Shown: positions 9,597 to 19,185 of the stretch, one piece after another
Numbering within the stretch: position 1 is the first letter of the stretch
How the letters are laid out: every line of letters begins with the position of its first letter
Assembly: GCA_022449455.1 (NCBI GenBank)
Contig: JAKUPL010000009.1
Span: forward strand, 62,001 to 126,000
From: Alcanivorax sp.
GTDB lineage: Bacteria; Pseudomonadota; Gammaproteobacteria; Pseudomonadales; Alcanivoracaceae
Length of the DNA: 64,000 nt
Reading direction: 5' to 3'
Notes under the pieces: generated by a model
Database searches by the model: none
Told to the model about the DNA's origin: nothing
The model's input: the letters and a program-made list of their open reading frames with translations, nothing else
Translations under genes and position numbers: made by a program

Positions 9597-10307
9597 GTGT
9601 CCCTGGCCGGTCTGGTGTCGATCCACGACGTGATGCCGGAGACCCGTGAGCGGGTCGCCGACCTGCTGGAGCGGCTGGCCGCCGTGCCGCCCGAGCACGT
9701 CACCCTGCTGGTGGTGCCGGGCAAGGCCTGGCGCGACGAGGACCTGGACTGGCTGCGCGACCTGGCCGCCCGGGGCTATCCCCTGGCCGGCCACGGCTGG
9801 CGCCACCGCTGCGATCCGCCGAAAAGCCTGCATCACCGCCTGCACAGCGCGCTCATTTCCCGCGACGTGGCCGAGCATCTGTCCCTGGACGCCACCGGCA
9901 TCGCCGCCCTGGTCCGGGATTGCCACCGCTGGTTCGTCGAGCACGGCCTGACCCCTTCCCCCCTGTACGTGCCGCCGGCCTGGGCGCTGGGCGCCATCGA
10001 CCGCCGTGCCCTGGCGGCGCTGCCGTTCCGTTACTTCGAGACCCTGGGCGGCGTGTACGACGCCCGCGAGCGGCGCTTCCACCGTCTGCCGCTGGTGGGC
10101 TTCGAGGCGGACAACACCTGGCGGGCGGCCAGTCTGACCGTTTTCAATCACTGGAATCTGGGGCTGGCGCGGGCTTTCGGCCGGCCTTTGCGGGTGTCGA
10201 TTCACCCCGGGGATCTGTCGCTGAAACTGGGCGGGCAGGTGCTGCCCTGGGTAGGAAGGCTGGCGCGCACGGAAGGTTATCCGGATCTCGCCCCGGAGGC
10301 CGCCTAG
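9597..10307 (+). CDS. DUF2334 / polysaccharide deacetylase-like protein
   Basis: 236-aa protein of the NodB-like deacetylase superfamily as seen in DUF2334 members. It starts with VSIHDVMPETRERVADLL (the HD metal motif), contains LAGHGWRHRC, a second metal-binding segment, and later FNHWNLGLAR and VSIHPGDL. No signal peptide. The start is GTG at 9597, 1 bp after the stop of the glycosyltransferase. Together with the upstream sulfotransferase and glycosyltransferase it probably edits an N- or O-acetylated sugar; this is inferred from context. Its stop codon TAG overlaps the stop of a small minus-strand ORF. Confidence 0.82.
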   Translation: MSLAGLVSIHDVMPETRERVADLLERLAAVPPEHVTLLVVPGKAWRDEDLDWLRDLAARGYPLAGHGWRHRCDPPKSLHHRLHSALISRDVAEHLSLDATGIAALVRDCHRWFVEHGLTPSPLYVPPAWALGAIDRRALAALPFRYFETLGGVYDARERRFHRLPLVGFEADNTWRAASLTVFNHWNLGLARAFGRPLRVSIHPGDLSLKLGGQVLPWVGRLARTEGYPDLAPEAA

Positions 10308-10474
10308 CCTCGAATGGCGGTGGGGCGTCGGGCTTCGGAACCGCTGCTGGTGTCCACTTCCGAACGGGGCGTCTGGCTCTGGCCGTCCTGGCTGTCACTG
10401 GCCGCGCCGGAACCGGGCATGTAGAACATGGCCACCATCAACAGCAGGCCGCGGGTCGCGATTCTTCTTCTCAT
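10304..10474 (-). CDS. Small putative secreted protein (56 aa)
   Basis: Short frame of 56 codons plus stop. It begins MRRRIATRGLLLMVAMFYMP, a basic N-terminus and hydrophobic core followed by GSGAAS, which looks like a signal peptide with a cleavage site, then a Ser/Gln/Asp-rich mature part of about 30 residues ending RRPTAIRG. GGAG lies 9 bases before the ATG. It overlaps the deacetylase gene by 4 bases at the 3' ends (CTAG shared by both stops). No family recognised. A chance frame cannot be excluded, but SD plus signal peptide argue for a real gene. Confidence 0.5.
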   Translation of the reverse strand: MRRRIATRGLLLMVAMFYMPGSGAASDSQDGQSQTPRSEVDTSSGSEARRPTAIRG

Positions 10475-10602
10475 TGTCTGGCTCCGCCCGTGTGTGGTCC
10501 ATCAACAGCGGCAAGTGGCGTAATGCCATGATGGCGGAGGCCAGCTTAGGGCGGGGCACGTGAAGGACCCGAGAGGAAAGGCGGGATCGCGGTGGCAAAG
10601 GC

Positions 10603-11508
10603 TTAGCCCGCCTGCTCCAGCCGGTCCGCGTTCTCCTCGATGAAGTCCACGAACGCCCGGGTCTTGGCCGGAATCAACTCGCGACCGGCGTACACCATGT
10701 AGAAGTCCAGGTCCGGGGCCCGGTATTCGGGCAACAGCCGAACCAGCTCGCCATTGTCGAGCTGGCTCTGAATGTCGGAAAGGCTTTTCAGCGCGATACC
10801 GCGGCCCTCCAGCACCCACTCGCGCAGCGTCTCGCTGTTGTCGGTGATCAGCCCGCCGCGCACCCGCACGGTATGACGTTTGCCGGCGGCGTCTTCCAGC
10901 ACCCACTGGTCCTTGAACGCGCCGGGACAATCCAGAATCAGGCAGTCGTGGTCTTGCAGGTCGCGCGGCTCCCGCGGGGCAGGGTGGCGGGCCAGGTAGT
11001 CCGGCGACGCGCACAGCACACAGGGATTGCGCATCAGGCGCCGGGCCACCATGGACGAATCCTGCGGCTCGCCCAGTACGATCGCCACGTCCACCAGATG
11101 GGAGGAAGCCGCCGGGTCCAGCTCGCCGAAGTTGAGCTGCACGGACAGCTCCGGATAGCGCTCGGAGAATTCGCTGACCAGGGGAACGATGTGTTTGCGG
11201 CCCAGGCCGATGCTGGAGGCAATGCGCAGGGTGCCCTGCGGGTGCTGGCCGGCCTGGCTGACCTTGGACACCACGGTGTCCAGTTCGCCGATCAGCCGTT
11301 CCACGTTTTCGTAGAGGTCGCGGCCCTCGTCGGTAAGCTTCAGCCCCCGGGAACTGCGCACCAGCAGGCGAATGCCCAATTGACGCTCAATGCGACTGAC
11401 GTGTTTGCTGACCGAGGCCACCGACAGGTCCAGCGCCTTGGACGCTTCCGACAGGGTCCCCGCCTTGACCACCGCGACGAAGATAGTGAAATCCGCAAGC
11501 CGTTTCAT
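10603..11508 (-). CDS. LysR-family transcriptional regulator
   Basis: 301-aa LTTR. The N-terminal winged helix (residues 1-60) reads FTIFVAVVKAGTLSEASKAL then SVASVSKHVSRIERQLG, and the rest is a LysR substrate-binding domain (GTLRIASSIGLGRKHIVP, later RGGLITDNSETLREWV and GRGIALKS). It resembles the CrgA/DmlR-like subgroup. It is transcribed away from the FadL-like genes across an unusually long 900-bp spacer, so regulation of that operon is possible but not shown. Inducer unknown. Confidence 0.93.
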   Translation of the reverse strand: MKRLADFTIFVAVVKAGTLSEASKALDLSVASVSKHVSRIERQLGIRLLVRSSRGLKLTDEGRDLYENVERLIGELDTVVSKVSQAGQHPQGTLRIASSIGLGRKHIVPLVSEFSERYPELSVQLNFGELDPAASSHLVDVAIVLGEPQDSSMVARRLMRNPCVLCASPDYLARHPAPREPRDLQDHDCLILDCPGAFKDQWVLEDAAGKRHTVRVRGGLITDNSETLREWVLEGRGIALKSLSDIQSQLDNGELVRLLPEYRAPDLDFYMVYAGRELIPAKTRAFVDFIEENADRLEQAG

Positions 11509-12415
11509 GGTCCGTCCCTTTTTGTTCTACACCAAAAACTGGTTTTTTTTGGCGCCCGGAAAAAGGCGCTTTCGGTGTCGATCCTTCCGTGAGACTGCCA
11601 AGTATGGCATAGGGCCATGGGGCCAGCCATAAACTTCACGAAACAACGCTTTTATCATCACGGAACAGGCTGTTAGCGGCGATGCCCCGGGCGCCATCGG
11701 GGCCGGTCGCGACGCCCAACGCTTTGAATGCGTGAGCCCGGAGCAAATCATGTTCCAAAAGGTAACACCTGTAAACAAGTAGACTTGATGCCTCCACAAG
11801 CCCCTTAAACGCTGGATTCCTTGGTTTTATTCCCTCAGAAGTATACATAAGGATGGCAGAAGTTTTTCTTTTTCCCGGTATCCGCAACGCCTGGAATTGC
11901 CAGAACCCGCTGTTTGGTGTTTACATCCGTGCTTGTCGAATCAAGGGGTAGGGAAAGAACTTCTGCGCTCTTTTTGATTCGCAGGGCCGTGGAAAAAAGG
12001 GGGACGGATCCCTGCCCGGAGATTAATGTTTACAGGCGTACCCATCACAAACTAGGATTTCGTCCAACCTGTCCGCGCGGCGAGGTCTTCATGGGCGGCA
12101 CCATGGGCGCCCCTGGCCCGGCGGCGGAGCGGATCGATTAAGGAGTCACGGCGACCAGCGTGACCAACAACAACAACCAGGAGGTTGAGAACGCATGTTG
12201 CATGCGCTCTCGAGCCCGGAGACCGGCTCCCCTTTCCAACTCAATGATTTTTCGCCGACGCCCCGTCGTTGCGGGTTCCGCTCTAGCCGTGGAGACCTTC
12301 GCGCGTGGCGCTGTGATCCTTACTCGAAAAGTAATAGCTGTGTTAAACGTTGAGCTGCGGTCTCCCGGCTGCGTTCATGAAGAAGAACAACATCAGGCAG
12401 AAAGGTTGTCTAACT
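11509..12415. other. Long intergenic region, LysR to FadL-like operon
   Basis: About 900 bp without a gene I can support. GC falls below that of the flanks, and the stretch holds homopolymer runs (T8 near 11544, G5 near 12000) and several AT-rich patches suited to promoters. Short frames here lack SD sites and family features. The promoters of the LysR gene and the FadL-like operon must lie here, and a leader RNA is possible. Confidence 0.6.
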
Positions 12416-13750
12416 ATGAAAAAATCGATAATCAAAACAATCCTGTTGCCCGCGGGAACGATGATGCTGATGAGCACGCCCGCGCTCGCCAACATGGGTA
12501 ACACGGGCAGTACCTATGGCCTTTTCCCCTCGGACATCGCCTCCGCTCAGGCGCTGTCCCTGTTCAACACCTCCACCTCCTCCACGTACTACAACCCGGC
12601 CAACCTGGCGGTGGTGCAGACCAGCGAAATCACCGGCGCGATCTTCCACGCCGAGCACGACCTGAACACCGAAAGCGCCAACCCGGCCTACGACGGCAAT
12701 ATTCTCGACAACCCTTCACAGCAAGTGATGCTGGGTCTGAAGGCGGATCTCAGCGGCCTGATGAAATCCGAGCACCCGATCTACCTGGGCTTCATCGCCG
12801 GGGTCGAGCGTTACGGCAAGGAGATGCTGGCGTTCAGTTCCTCCGCCCAGGGCGACAACGCCCAGTATCTGCAGTATGACCGCCAGCCCCTGTTTCTGGC
12901 CGCCAGTATCGGCACCAACGTCTGGCGCGGCATCAAGTTCGGCGGCGGCGTGCAGCTGACGCTTCACAACGACGCTGAGCTGTACATCACCAACAACCTG
13001 GCGGGTACCACCACCTACGAGCAGGTGAGCGTGGAAGCCCGGCCGCAGTTCCGGCCCATCGTCGGCTTTACCATGAACCTGGGCGAGACCTTCTGCCGGG
13101 TGAAAGGCTGCTGGCAGGACAATGTGCGCGCCGCTCTGAGCTACCGCGCCCAGTCCGACAGCCGCACCTCGGTATCGTCCAACGCCATCATCCCCGGGAC
13201 CGTGACCGCGCCGGGTATCCCCATCGAAGTGAACAACGTTATCGATTCCTTCCAGCCGGCCATCACCACCGCGGGCATCCAATACGACTTCGGCGCCTGG
13301 CGCCTGGGCTTCACCGCTGAGTACCAGGAGTGGTCCCGCCTGACCACCGAACTGCGCGACGACACCATCAAGGACCAGGGCAACCTGCAATTCGAAGACG
13401 TGTTCATTCCGCGCCTGGGTCTGGAAGTGGACCTCAACGACACCTTCATGGTGACCTCCGGCGTGGCCTGGGAAAAATCGCCTCTGGACAGTGATTCCTC
13501 ACCGGACGTGAACTACGTGGACGCGGACCGCCTGGTGGTGGGCCTCGGCCTCACCGGTAATTTCAAGCATGTGCCCCTGATCGCGCACCCGGTCACCCTG
13601 AGCGTGGGCTATCAGTTCCAGCAGCTCGACGAGCGTGACTTCCGGCTCAGCCGCACCCAGCGCCTGCAGCAACCGAACCAAACCTATGGATCGGTCACCA
13701 CTGACGGCGAAGTGCACGTCTTCGCGGGTTCGGTCTCGGTGCGCTTCTAA
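12416..13750 (+). CDS. FadL-like outer membrane transport protein (copy 1)
   Basis: Predicted outer-membrane beta-barrel of the OMPP1/FadL/TodX family, 444 aa, for uptake of hydrophobic compounds. The signal peptide MKKSIIKTILLPAGTMMLMS ends at ALA before NMGN. The mature N-terminus has TYGLFPSDIASAQALSLF then YYNPANLA, matching the FadL NPA motif, and the chain ends in alternating residues and a terminal Phe (SVSVRF). A short loop with paired cysteines (CRVKGCW) is shared with the next gene. Start at 12416 has AAAGG upstream; longer in-frame starts (12377, 12350) spoil the signal peptide. A hydrocarbon or fatty-acid substrate is inferred. Confidence 0.85.
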   Translation: MKKSIIKTILLPAGTMMLMSTPALANMGNTGSTYGLFPSDIASAQALSLFNTSTSSTYYNPANLAVVQTSEITGAIFHAEHDLNTESANPAYDGNILDNPSQQVMLGLKADLSGLMKSEHPIYLGFIAGVERYGKEMLAFSSSAQGDNAQYLQYDRQPLFLAASIGTNVWRGIKFGGGVQLTLHNDAELYITNNLAGTTTYEQVSVEARPQFRPIVGFTMNLGETFCRVKGCWQDNVRAALSYRAQSDSRTSVSSNAIIPGTVTAPGIPIEVNNVIDSFQPAITTAGIQYDFGAWRLGFTAEYQEWSRLTTELRDDTIKDQGNLQFEDVFIPRLGLEVDLNDTFMVTSGVAWEKSPLDSDSSPDVNYVDADRLVVGLGLTGNFKHVPLIAHPVTLSVGYQFQQLDERDFRLSRTQRLQQPNQTYGSVTTDGEVHVFAGSVSVRF

Positions 13751-13839
13751 CCGGCTAAAGGAATACGGTGGGTACAACCATGCGAAATAAAAAAACTCAG
13801 TATGAGAATAAGCAAAAAAAGATAACGAGGTCCGCTTCT

Positions 13840-15159
13840 ATGAGCCGCAATTCGATACCAACGAATCTACTGTCCGCCAGCGTACTGCTCGCGCTGAGTT
13901 CCGCCGCCGCGGCCGGTATGAGCAACGCGCCGTCGACCTATGGCATGTTCCCTTCGGATGTGGCATCGGCCCAGGCCTTCTCCATCTTCAGCTCCAAGGC
14001 CAACGCGGTGTACTACAACCCGGCGGCCCTGGCCCAGGACGGCCGCGGTGAACTGACCGGCGCCATCCTGCACGGCGAGGCGGATCTGGGTTACAAGGAC
14101 GCCACCGGCGCCGGCCCCAGCAGCCGCCGCCTCAGCGACGAGCCCTCCCAGCAACTGATCCTCGGCCTCAAGGCCGACGCCAGCGATCTGCTGACCACCG
14201 GCCACCCGATCTATCTGGCGCTGATGCTGGGCAGTGAAAAATACGGCCGCGAAATGCTGGCGTTCGAGTCCCAAACCACCCGGGACGGCCAGTACCTGAC
14301 CTACGGTCGCAACCCGCTGTTCCTGAACGTGGGCGCGGCCACGCCGATCTGGCGCGGTATCGACTTCGGCGCGTCCATCAATATCACGCTGAACAACAAG
14401 GCCGACCTGGACACCCAGCTGGAAACCAGCGGTGAAACCCGTTACGAAACCCTGGAAGCGTCCGCCAAGCCGACCTACCGGCCGATCGTGGGCTTCAACA
14501 TGAACTGGGGCGAAACCTTCTGCCCGGATGGCTGCTGGATGGACAACCTGCAGACCGCCGTGGCGTTCCGCGGCTACTCCAAAACCGAAACGTCCATCGA
14601 TGCCACGCCCAACGTGCCGCAGCTGATCAACACCCTGCCGATCCGCGTTTCCGACGTGATTCAGGGCTACCAGCCGGACATCTACAGCGTGGGCATTCGT
14701 TATGACTTCGGTCGCGTGCGCCTTGGTTTCACCGGTGAAGCGCAGATGTGGTCCGACCTGGAAGAAGAGTTCGCCGGCGACACGGTCAAGGATCAGGCCA
14801 ACCTGCAGTTCAAGGACACCTTCGTACCCCGCGTGGGCCTGGAGTTCGACTTCAACCGCAGCTTCATGTTCACCACCGGCGTGGCCTGGGAAGAATCCCC
14901 GCTGGAAAGCAACTCTTCGCAGGACGTGAACTACCTGGACGCGGACAAACTGGTGATCGGCATGGGGCTCTCAGCCACCTTCCAGAATCCGCCGCTGCTG
15001 GCCTGGCCGCTCACCGTGGATCTGGCTTACCAATATCAGCAACTGGATGACCGCCGCTTCGACATCAACACCACCCAGGCCGGCGATCCGATCCCGGACT
15101 CCGTGGTCACCGATGGCGAAGTCAACGTTTTCTCTGGATCCGTCACCCTGAAATTCTAG
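13840..15159 (+). CDS. FadL-like outer membrane transport protein (copy 2)
   Basis: Second OMPP1/FadL-type porin, 439 aa, a tandem paralogue of the preceding gene: shared blocks include STYGMFPSDVASAQAFSIF, YYNPAALA, MNWGETFC, VGIRYDFG and VTDGEVNVFSGSVTLKF. I choose ATG 13840 (MSRNSIPTNLL), which gives a normal signal peptide ending SSAAAA and has GAGG upstream; upstream in-frame starts add a charged, Lys-rich extension. The CxxxC-like loop CPDGCW is kept. The 89-bp gap and common strand point to one operon with the upstream porin and the downstream Ig-like lipoprotein. Two diverged copies may differ in substrate. Confidence 0.85.
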   Translation: MSRNSIPTNLLSASVLLALSSAAAAGMSNAPSTYGMFPSDVASAQAFSIFSSKANAVYYNPAALAQDGRGELTGAILHGEADLGYKDATGAGPSSRRLSDEPSQQLILGLKADASDLLTTGHPIYLALMLGSEKYGREMLAFESQTTRDGQYLTYGRNPLFLNVGAATPIWRGIDFGASINITLNNKADLDTQLETSGETRYETLEASAKPTYRPIVGFNMNWGETFCPDGCWMDNLQTAVAFRGYSKTETSIDATPNVPQLINTLPIRVSDVIQGYQPDIYSVGIRYDFGRVRLGFTGEAQMWSDLEEEFAGDTVKDQANLQFKDTFVPRVGLEFDFNRSFMFTTGVAWEESPLESNSSQDVNYLDADKLVIGMGLSATFQNPPLLAWPLTVDLAYQYQQLDDRRFDINTTQAGDPIPDSVVTDGEVNVFSGSVTLKF

Positions 15160-15205
15160 GACTGAATTTCTCAAAGAATATCACTCGAAATCCGAAGAGG
15201 GCATT

Positions 15206-18200
15206 ATGACAATACGAATCCTCAACCGCACCGTGGCGGCCCTGTCCGCCGCGGTCATTCTTTCCGCGTGCGGCGGCGGCGGGGACTCGGCCGAGGGCCG
15301 TGCCTCTGACCCGTCCGCGCAATCCCAGGGCCTGGTCTACGCCTTCCCGGGTGATGGCCAAACCGAAGTCTCCACGGCCTCGCCGGTGATTCTGCGCTTC
15401 ACCTCCAGCGTCAACGTGGGCGACGCCATGAACGGCATTACCCTCTATGAGGGCGGCGCCGACGGCCGAGCCATGAGCCCGGAATTCGAACCGGTCCAGG
15501 GCCAGCCCAATAACCTGATGCTGGTACCGGAGGAAGACGACCCCTTCAAACCCAATCAGCAATACACCCTGGTGATCGAGGACCTGCCGCTGGGCGGTAA
15601 CGGCACGGCCGAGAACCGCACTCTGCAGTTCACCACCCGGGCGCTGCACGAAGGACCGAAGGAACTGGTGGTCACCGATATGGATGACTTCCGTATCACC
15701 GGCGCCTTCCCCAACTTCGACAACGACAACCTGGGCGGCGAACAGCGCTTCCAGGCCATGGACTTCTCCAGCTTCCGCTTCCAGATGTCCCAGCCGGTGG
15801 ACCGCGCCACCGCCGTTTACGGCGAGAGCGTGACCCTGACCTACGGCCCGGACGACACCGAGGTGCCCGCCACGCTGTTGGTGGACGGCCGCTACCTGAC
15901 CGTGGACCCGGAACCGGAATACCTGGATCCCAGCCAGACCTATGAGCTGACGCTCACCGGCGACCTGGCCAGCACCTACGGCGCCAACTTCGCGGAGCGC
16001 AGCCTGCGCTTCAAGCCCCAGGACACCTCGCCGCGCGGCGAGCCGACTCGCCTGGTGCAGCGCCTGACCGTGAACGAGCCCTCCAAGCTCACCGGCCGCG
16101 ACGTGAACACCGTACCGGTGAATGGCACGCTCCTCGGCGAAGACGAGAACGTCACCCAGGCCCGCGCCGACTCCGTGATCGCGGAGCTGGGCGATGCCAC
16201 CGTCTTCTCCCGCACCACCCCGATTCGTCTGCCCAAGGGCACCGTCCTGAAAGGCGACGCCATCAACCCGATCCTGATCGGCGGCAAGGTACCCGCCGGC
16301 TTCGGCTCCGGCGAGGTCACCATGACCCTGCTGTCCGACGCCACCGGCTACCTGGTGCAAAACCGCTACATGGAAGACGGCGAAAACGTCTCCCGCATGA
16401 TCCAGCTGATGATGGACGTGGGCATCGCCACCGCGGAACCCCGCGCCAACGGCGCCTTCACCCAGGATCTGCTGCACATCGAGCTGGTCGGCCTGGCCGA
16501 CATCGACACTTCCGCCGGCGTGCTGAACGTGGACGCCGTCAGCGTGGTCGAGCCCGACATTCTGGGCCAGGAATACGGCTATGGCCTGCTGAGCTTCCAG
16601 CTGCAGTCCTATGAAGATCAGACCAATGCGCCGCAGCCGATGGCGGATACCACCGCGCCGACCCTGCAAAGCTGGATGCCTCAAAATCGAGAGCCTTGGG
16701 GCAAGGCTGTTTATCAGAAGCCCGGCGATCCAATTGTGCTGACGTTTGACGAACAGTTGGAAAAGGTCGCAACGGAAGGTCTCGTTAAGCTGTACAAGAA
16801 CGGTAACGAGGTACCAGTTGAGGTCACTATTGATGGCGCATCGGTAGTTGTATCTCCGCAAACGCCGATTTCTTACAGTGCGGAAAGCAGCCCCGATACT
16901 TATACGGTCGAAGTAAGTGATGGCATCATTGATTTCGCGGGGAATGCGTTCTCAGGTTTTCAGTACGATTTCCAGATGCCAACCCTTGTCGAGCAGGTCA
17001 TCGCTGGTATCAATGCCAACTTTCAACCTGAGACCATGTACGTCAGGGCGCCGATTGTCTCGGCCATCTATCCGGGCTATCCGTGCGTTACCGACGAAGG
17101 TACACGTGATCTTTCCAGCTTGATTTCGGGCCGTTGTATCGGCGGTGTCGCTGAGCCCATCGACCAGGGGATTGAAGAGGCGCAACTGCCGGCCAGTGAC
17201 CTCCTGCCCGTTATGCCTCTGCCGCAGCAAAGGCCTGTTATCGTTAACTTCTCCAAGCGGATGAACCTTGACTCTATAAGCCTCGGGAACACGTTCCTGG
17301 TGCAAGAGGTGGATGAGCAGGGTGGGGTGATTGCCGATGTCGCCGGGAACCTGCATAAAGAGCCCTCCCGAGTGACCTTTGTCGCGGATCAGGATTGGGC
17401 GGTCGGTTCATTGTACAAAGTGACTCTGAAATCGAATGGGGATTTCACAAGCAGCGCTTGTAACCCGCAACAAAGCATCTGTTCAGAAGGTGGCTTGCCG
17501 CTGCAGACTCAAATACTGGGTGTGCTTACGCGGATTAATAACTCCAATGAAGACGCTCCCGTGACTCTTAGCAGTGCAGTCGCAGCGCAAGGCGGCGGTG
17601 GCCAAGACATGGAGAACTTCTTTGTCGGCGCGGCGAAAACCACGGATGTTTTACAGAATCTGACTAATCTCCCCAATTCTGATGTGAATTCGAACTTCTT
17701 CCATGATGCTAATCGGACTGTCGAAGAGCCGCCCAACCCGATTGCGCCCTATATCGAAGAAAGAGAATACGCGGTGGAGGAGTATGGGCCCACGAACGAG
17801 CCGGATCCTCTGGCGGACCAAACACCCAGCCCCACCAATAATGTTCCGATTGACCTGAACGGCGTATTGGCTCCGCCAAATGCCGCCAAAGTACTATCCA
17901 AGAACACGGCAGGACTGGACTTTCAGGGCCAGGCAGGAGACCCGGAAACATTGGCTTTGAATAACGTGAACGTGGGATGCGGTTTCCAGAGCCACATGCC
18001 ATTCGATCCGGAAAACCCAGTTTCCTATTATGCGATCCCTCTCAATTGTCCGAAACAGAAGTTTGTCTATATCTCTGGGAACCTGAACGCTGACGTCACC
18101 AATCGCTATGACGAGCAGAGGCAAGCGCTTGCGGTCAATATCTGGCCTGGCCAGCTCGTCGCTACTAGCCTGATCGCGTACACGCGCCTGAGTGATACAC

Positions 18201-18607
18201 AAGCCTATGTACCGTCTGAGAGCGGCCCACAGATCATGCGGATGCGTTACGCTGAAGATGGGATGGGGAACAGAAACCAGCCTATCGTTGGTTGGATTAC
18301 TGAAGGCGACAACGGGCCGCAGCTCGAAGCTGAAGTGGACCTTTATGTTGATATCCCAGAGCTGCAGTACAATCTATTCGCCCTGTCAGGTGAGCAAAAT
18401 ATTCATTCATATCCAATAACGCTTAAGCTGACCGGCGGTATCGAGTTCCTGGATGACGGGAGAATGACCATTGAGCAAGTCAACATCAATGCCGTGGATA
18501 TCGATGTTCGAATCTTCTCTAGTGGTAATCTTAAGGGCGTTATGAATCTGCTGCTGCCTGAAGGCGGGACGCGGCTGAATTATATTTCCGAGCCTATCAA
18601 GCAATAA
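15206..18607 (+). CDS. Large Ig-like domain lipoprotein
   Basis: 1133-aa predicted surface or periplasmic lipoprotein. The signal ends in the lipobox LSAC followed by a Gly-rich linker (CGGGGDSAEG). Repeated Big_5/SbsA-type Ig-like modules are visible: SPVILRFTSSVNVG (about residue 50), the stretch ending RSLRFKP (about 270), DPIVLTFDEQLEKV (about 510) and RPVIVNFSKRMNLD (about 680). No enzyme motif seen. It follows the two FadL-like porins by 46 bp and ends at a strong terminator, so it is probably their partner; the AupA/AupB alkane-uptake pair of Marinobacter offers a possible parallel. From about 16,660 the gene changes to clearly lower GC and different codon use, suggesting a mosaic origin. 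Confidence 0.75.
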   Translation: MTIRILNRTVAALSAAVILSACGGGGDSAEGRASDPSAQSQGLVYAFPGDGQTEVSTASPVILRFTSSVNVGDAMNGITLYEGGADGRAMSPEFEPVQGQPNNLMLVPEEDDPFKPNQQYTLVIEDLPLGGNGTAENRTLQFTTRALHEGPKELVVTDMDDFRITGAFPNFDNDNLGGEQRFQAMDFSSFRFQMSQPVDRATAVYGESVTLTYGPDDTEVPATLLVDGRYLTVDPEPEYLDPSQTYELTLTGDLASTYGANFAERSLRFKPQDTSPRGEPTRLVQRLTVNEPSKLTGRDVNTVPVNGTLLGEDENVTQARADSVIAELGDATVFSRTTPIRLPKGTVLKGDAINPILIGGKVPAGFGSGEVTMTLLSDATGYLVQNRYMEDGENVSRMIQLMMDVGIATAEPRANGAFTQDLLHIELVGLADIDTSAGVLNVDAVSVVEPDILGQEYGYGLLSFQLQSYEDQTNAPQPMADTTAPTLQSWMPQNREPWGKAVYQKPGDPIVLTFDEQLEKVATEGLVKLYKNGNEVPVEVTIDGASVVVSPQTPISYSAESSPDTYTVEVSDGIIDFAGNAFSGFQYDFQMPTLVEQVIAGINANFQPETMYVRAPIVSAIYPGYPCVTDEGTRDLSSLISGRCIGGVAEPIDQGIEEAQLPASDLLPVMPLPQQRPVIVNFSKRMNLDSISLGNTFLVQEVDEQGGVIADVAGNLHKEPSRVTFVADQDWAVGSLYKVTLKSNGDFTSSACNPQQSICSEGGLPLQTQILGVLTRINNSNEDAPVTLSSAVAAQGGGGQDMENFFVGAAKTTDVLQNLTNLPNSDVNSNFFHDANRTVEEPPNPIAPYIEEREYAVEEYGPTNEPDPLADQTPSPTNNVPIDLNGVLAPPNAAKVLSKNTAGLDFQGQAGDPETLALNNVNVGCGFQSHMPFDPENPVSYYAIPLNCPKQKFVYISGNLNADVTNRYDEQRQALAVNIWPGQLVATSLIAYTRLSDTQAYVPSESGPQIMRMRYAEDGMGNRNQPIVGWITEGDNGPQLEAEVDLYVDIPELQYNLFALSGEQNIHSYPITLKLTGGIEFLDDGRMTIEQVNINAVDIDVRIFSSGNLKGVMNLLLPEGGTRLNYISEPIKQ

Positions 18608-18628
18608 ACTGAGATACAGTCCCTCTGG

Positions 18629-18662
18629 AGCCCGGACTGCGGATGCAGTCCGGGCTTTTTTT
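18629..18662 (+). terminator. Rho-independent terminator after the porin/lipoprotein operon
   Basis: Perfect 12-bp stem AGCCCGGACTGC / GCAGTCCGGGCT with loop GGAT, followed by a run of seven T. It lies 22 bp after the lipoprotein stop and ends the FadL-FadL-lipoprotein operon. Confidence 0.93.
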
Positions 18663-19185
18663 CTGGAAATCCTTCCTCCCTGTTCGGGCACCTAATCGGA
18701 AGCGCCTGGCATTGAGATCCAACGCCACGATCCGATACTGAACCTGGCGTAAAAATTATAAGAGGAAAGGAATTCTTGTCGTCTGGGCCATCCTGATCTG
18801 CGTAGTAGGTAGGCACTCCAATGACGTTAACGCTTCTGCTAGCGACCAAGTCGCTTCCCCTCTGAAAGCCACCTTTAAAACACTATGTAAGGCTTGGTTG
18901 GCTAAGACCTGATGCGGCCATTTCAAGCGAGTCGGTTACTTCATGATTGATCTGCTCACTATCCTTTGGTGGCTGGTATTAATGTGGCTTGTTGCGATGC
19001 GGCCTGTACAATATGAAGGGGAAGAGGCAAGATAAAATCGGGATTGGGCGGCCTGGTCTGGTTCTGAGCCAAGGTCAAAACCATTATTTATTGATATATG
19101 GGTTTTTCAGGCGTAGGTGGGTGTTGAGGATTTATTGCAATTACGAGGGGCGGTGTCGATAAAATTATAATACGGGTAAATAAGC
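18663..19185. other. AT-richer spacer without supported genes
   Basis: About 520 bp with lower GC than the window average. The only small frame that stands out is 18943-19035 (30 aa, hydrophobic MIDLLTILWWLVLMW then a charged tail), which lacks a convincing SD. Otherwise I see nothing. Confidence 0.5.

Noticed and set aside
11636-11887. Small minus-strand ORF in the LysR-FadL spacer
   Set aside because: No SD, no domain, atypical composition; treated as non-coding.
18943-19035. 30-aa hydrophobic ORF in the spacer after the lipoprotein terminator
   Set aside because: Weak SD, no conservation evidence available; small membrane protein possible but not supported.
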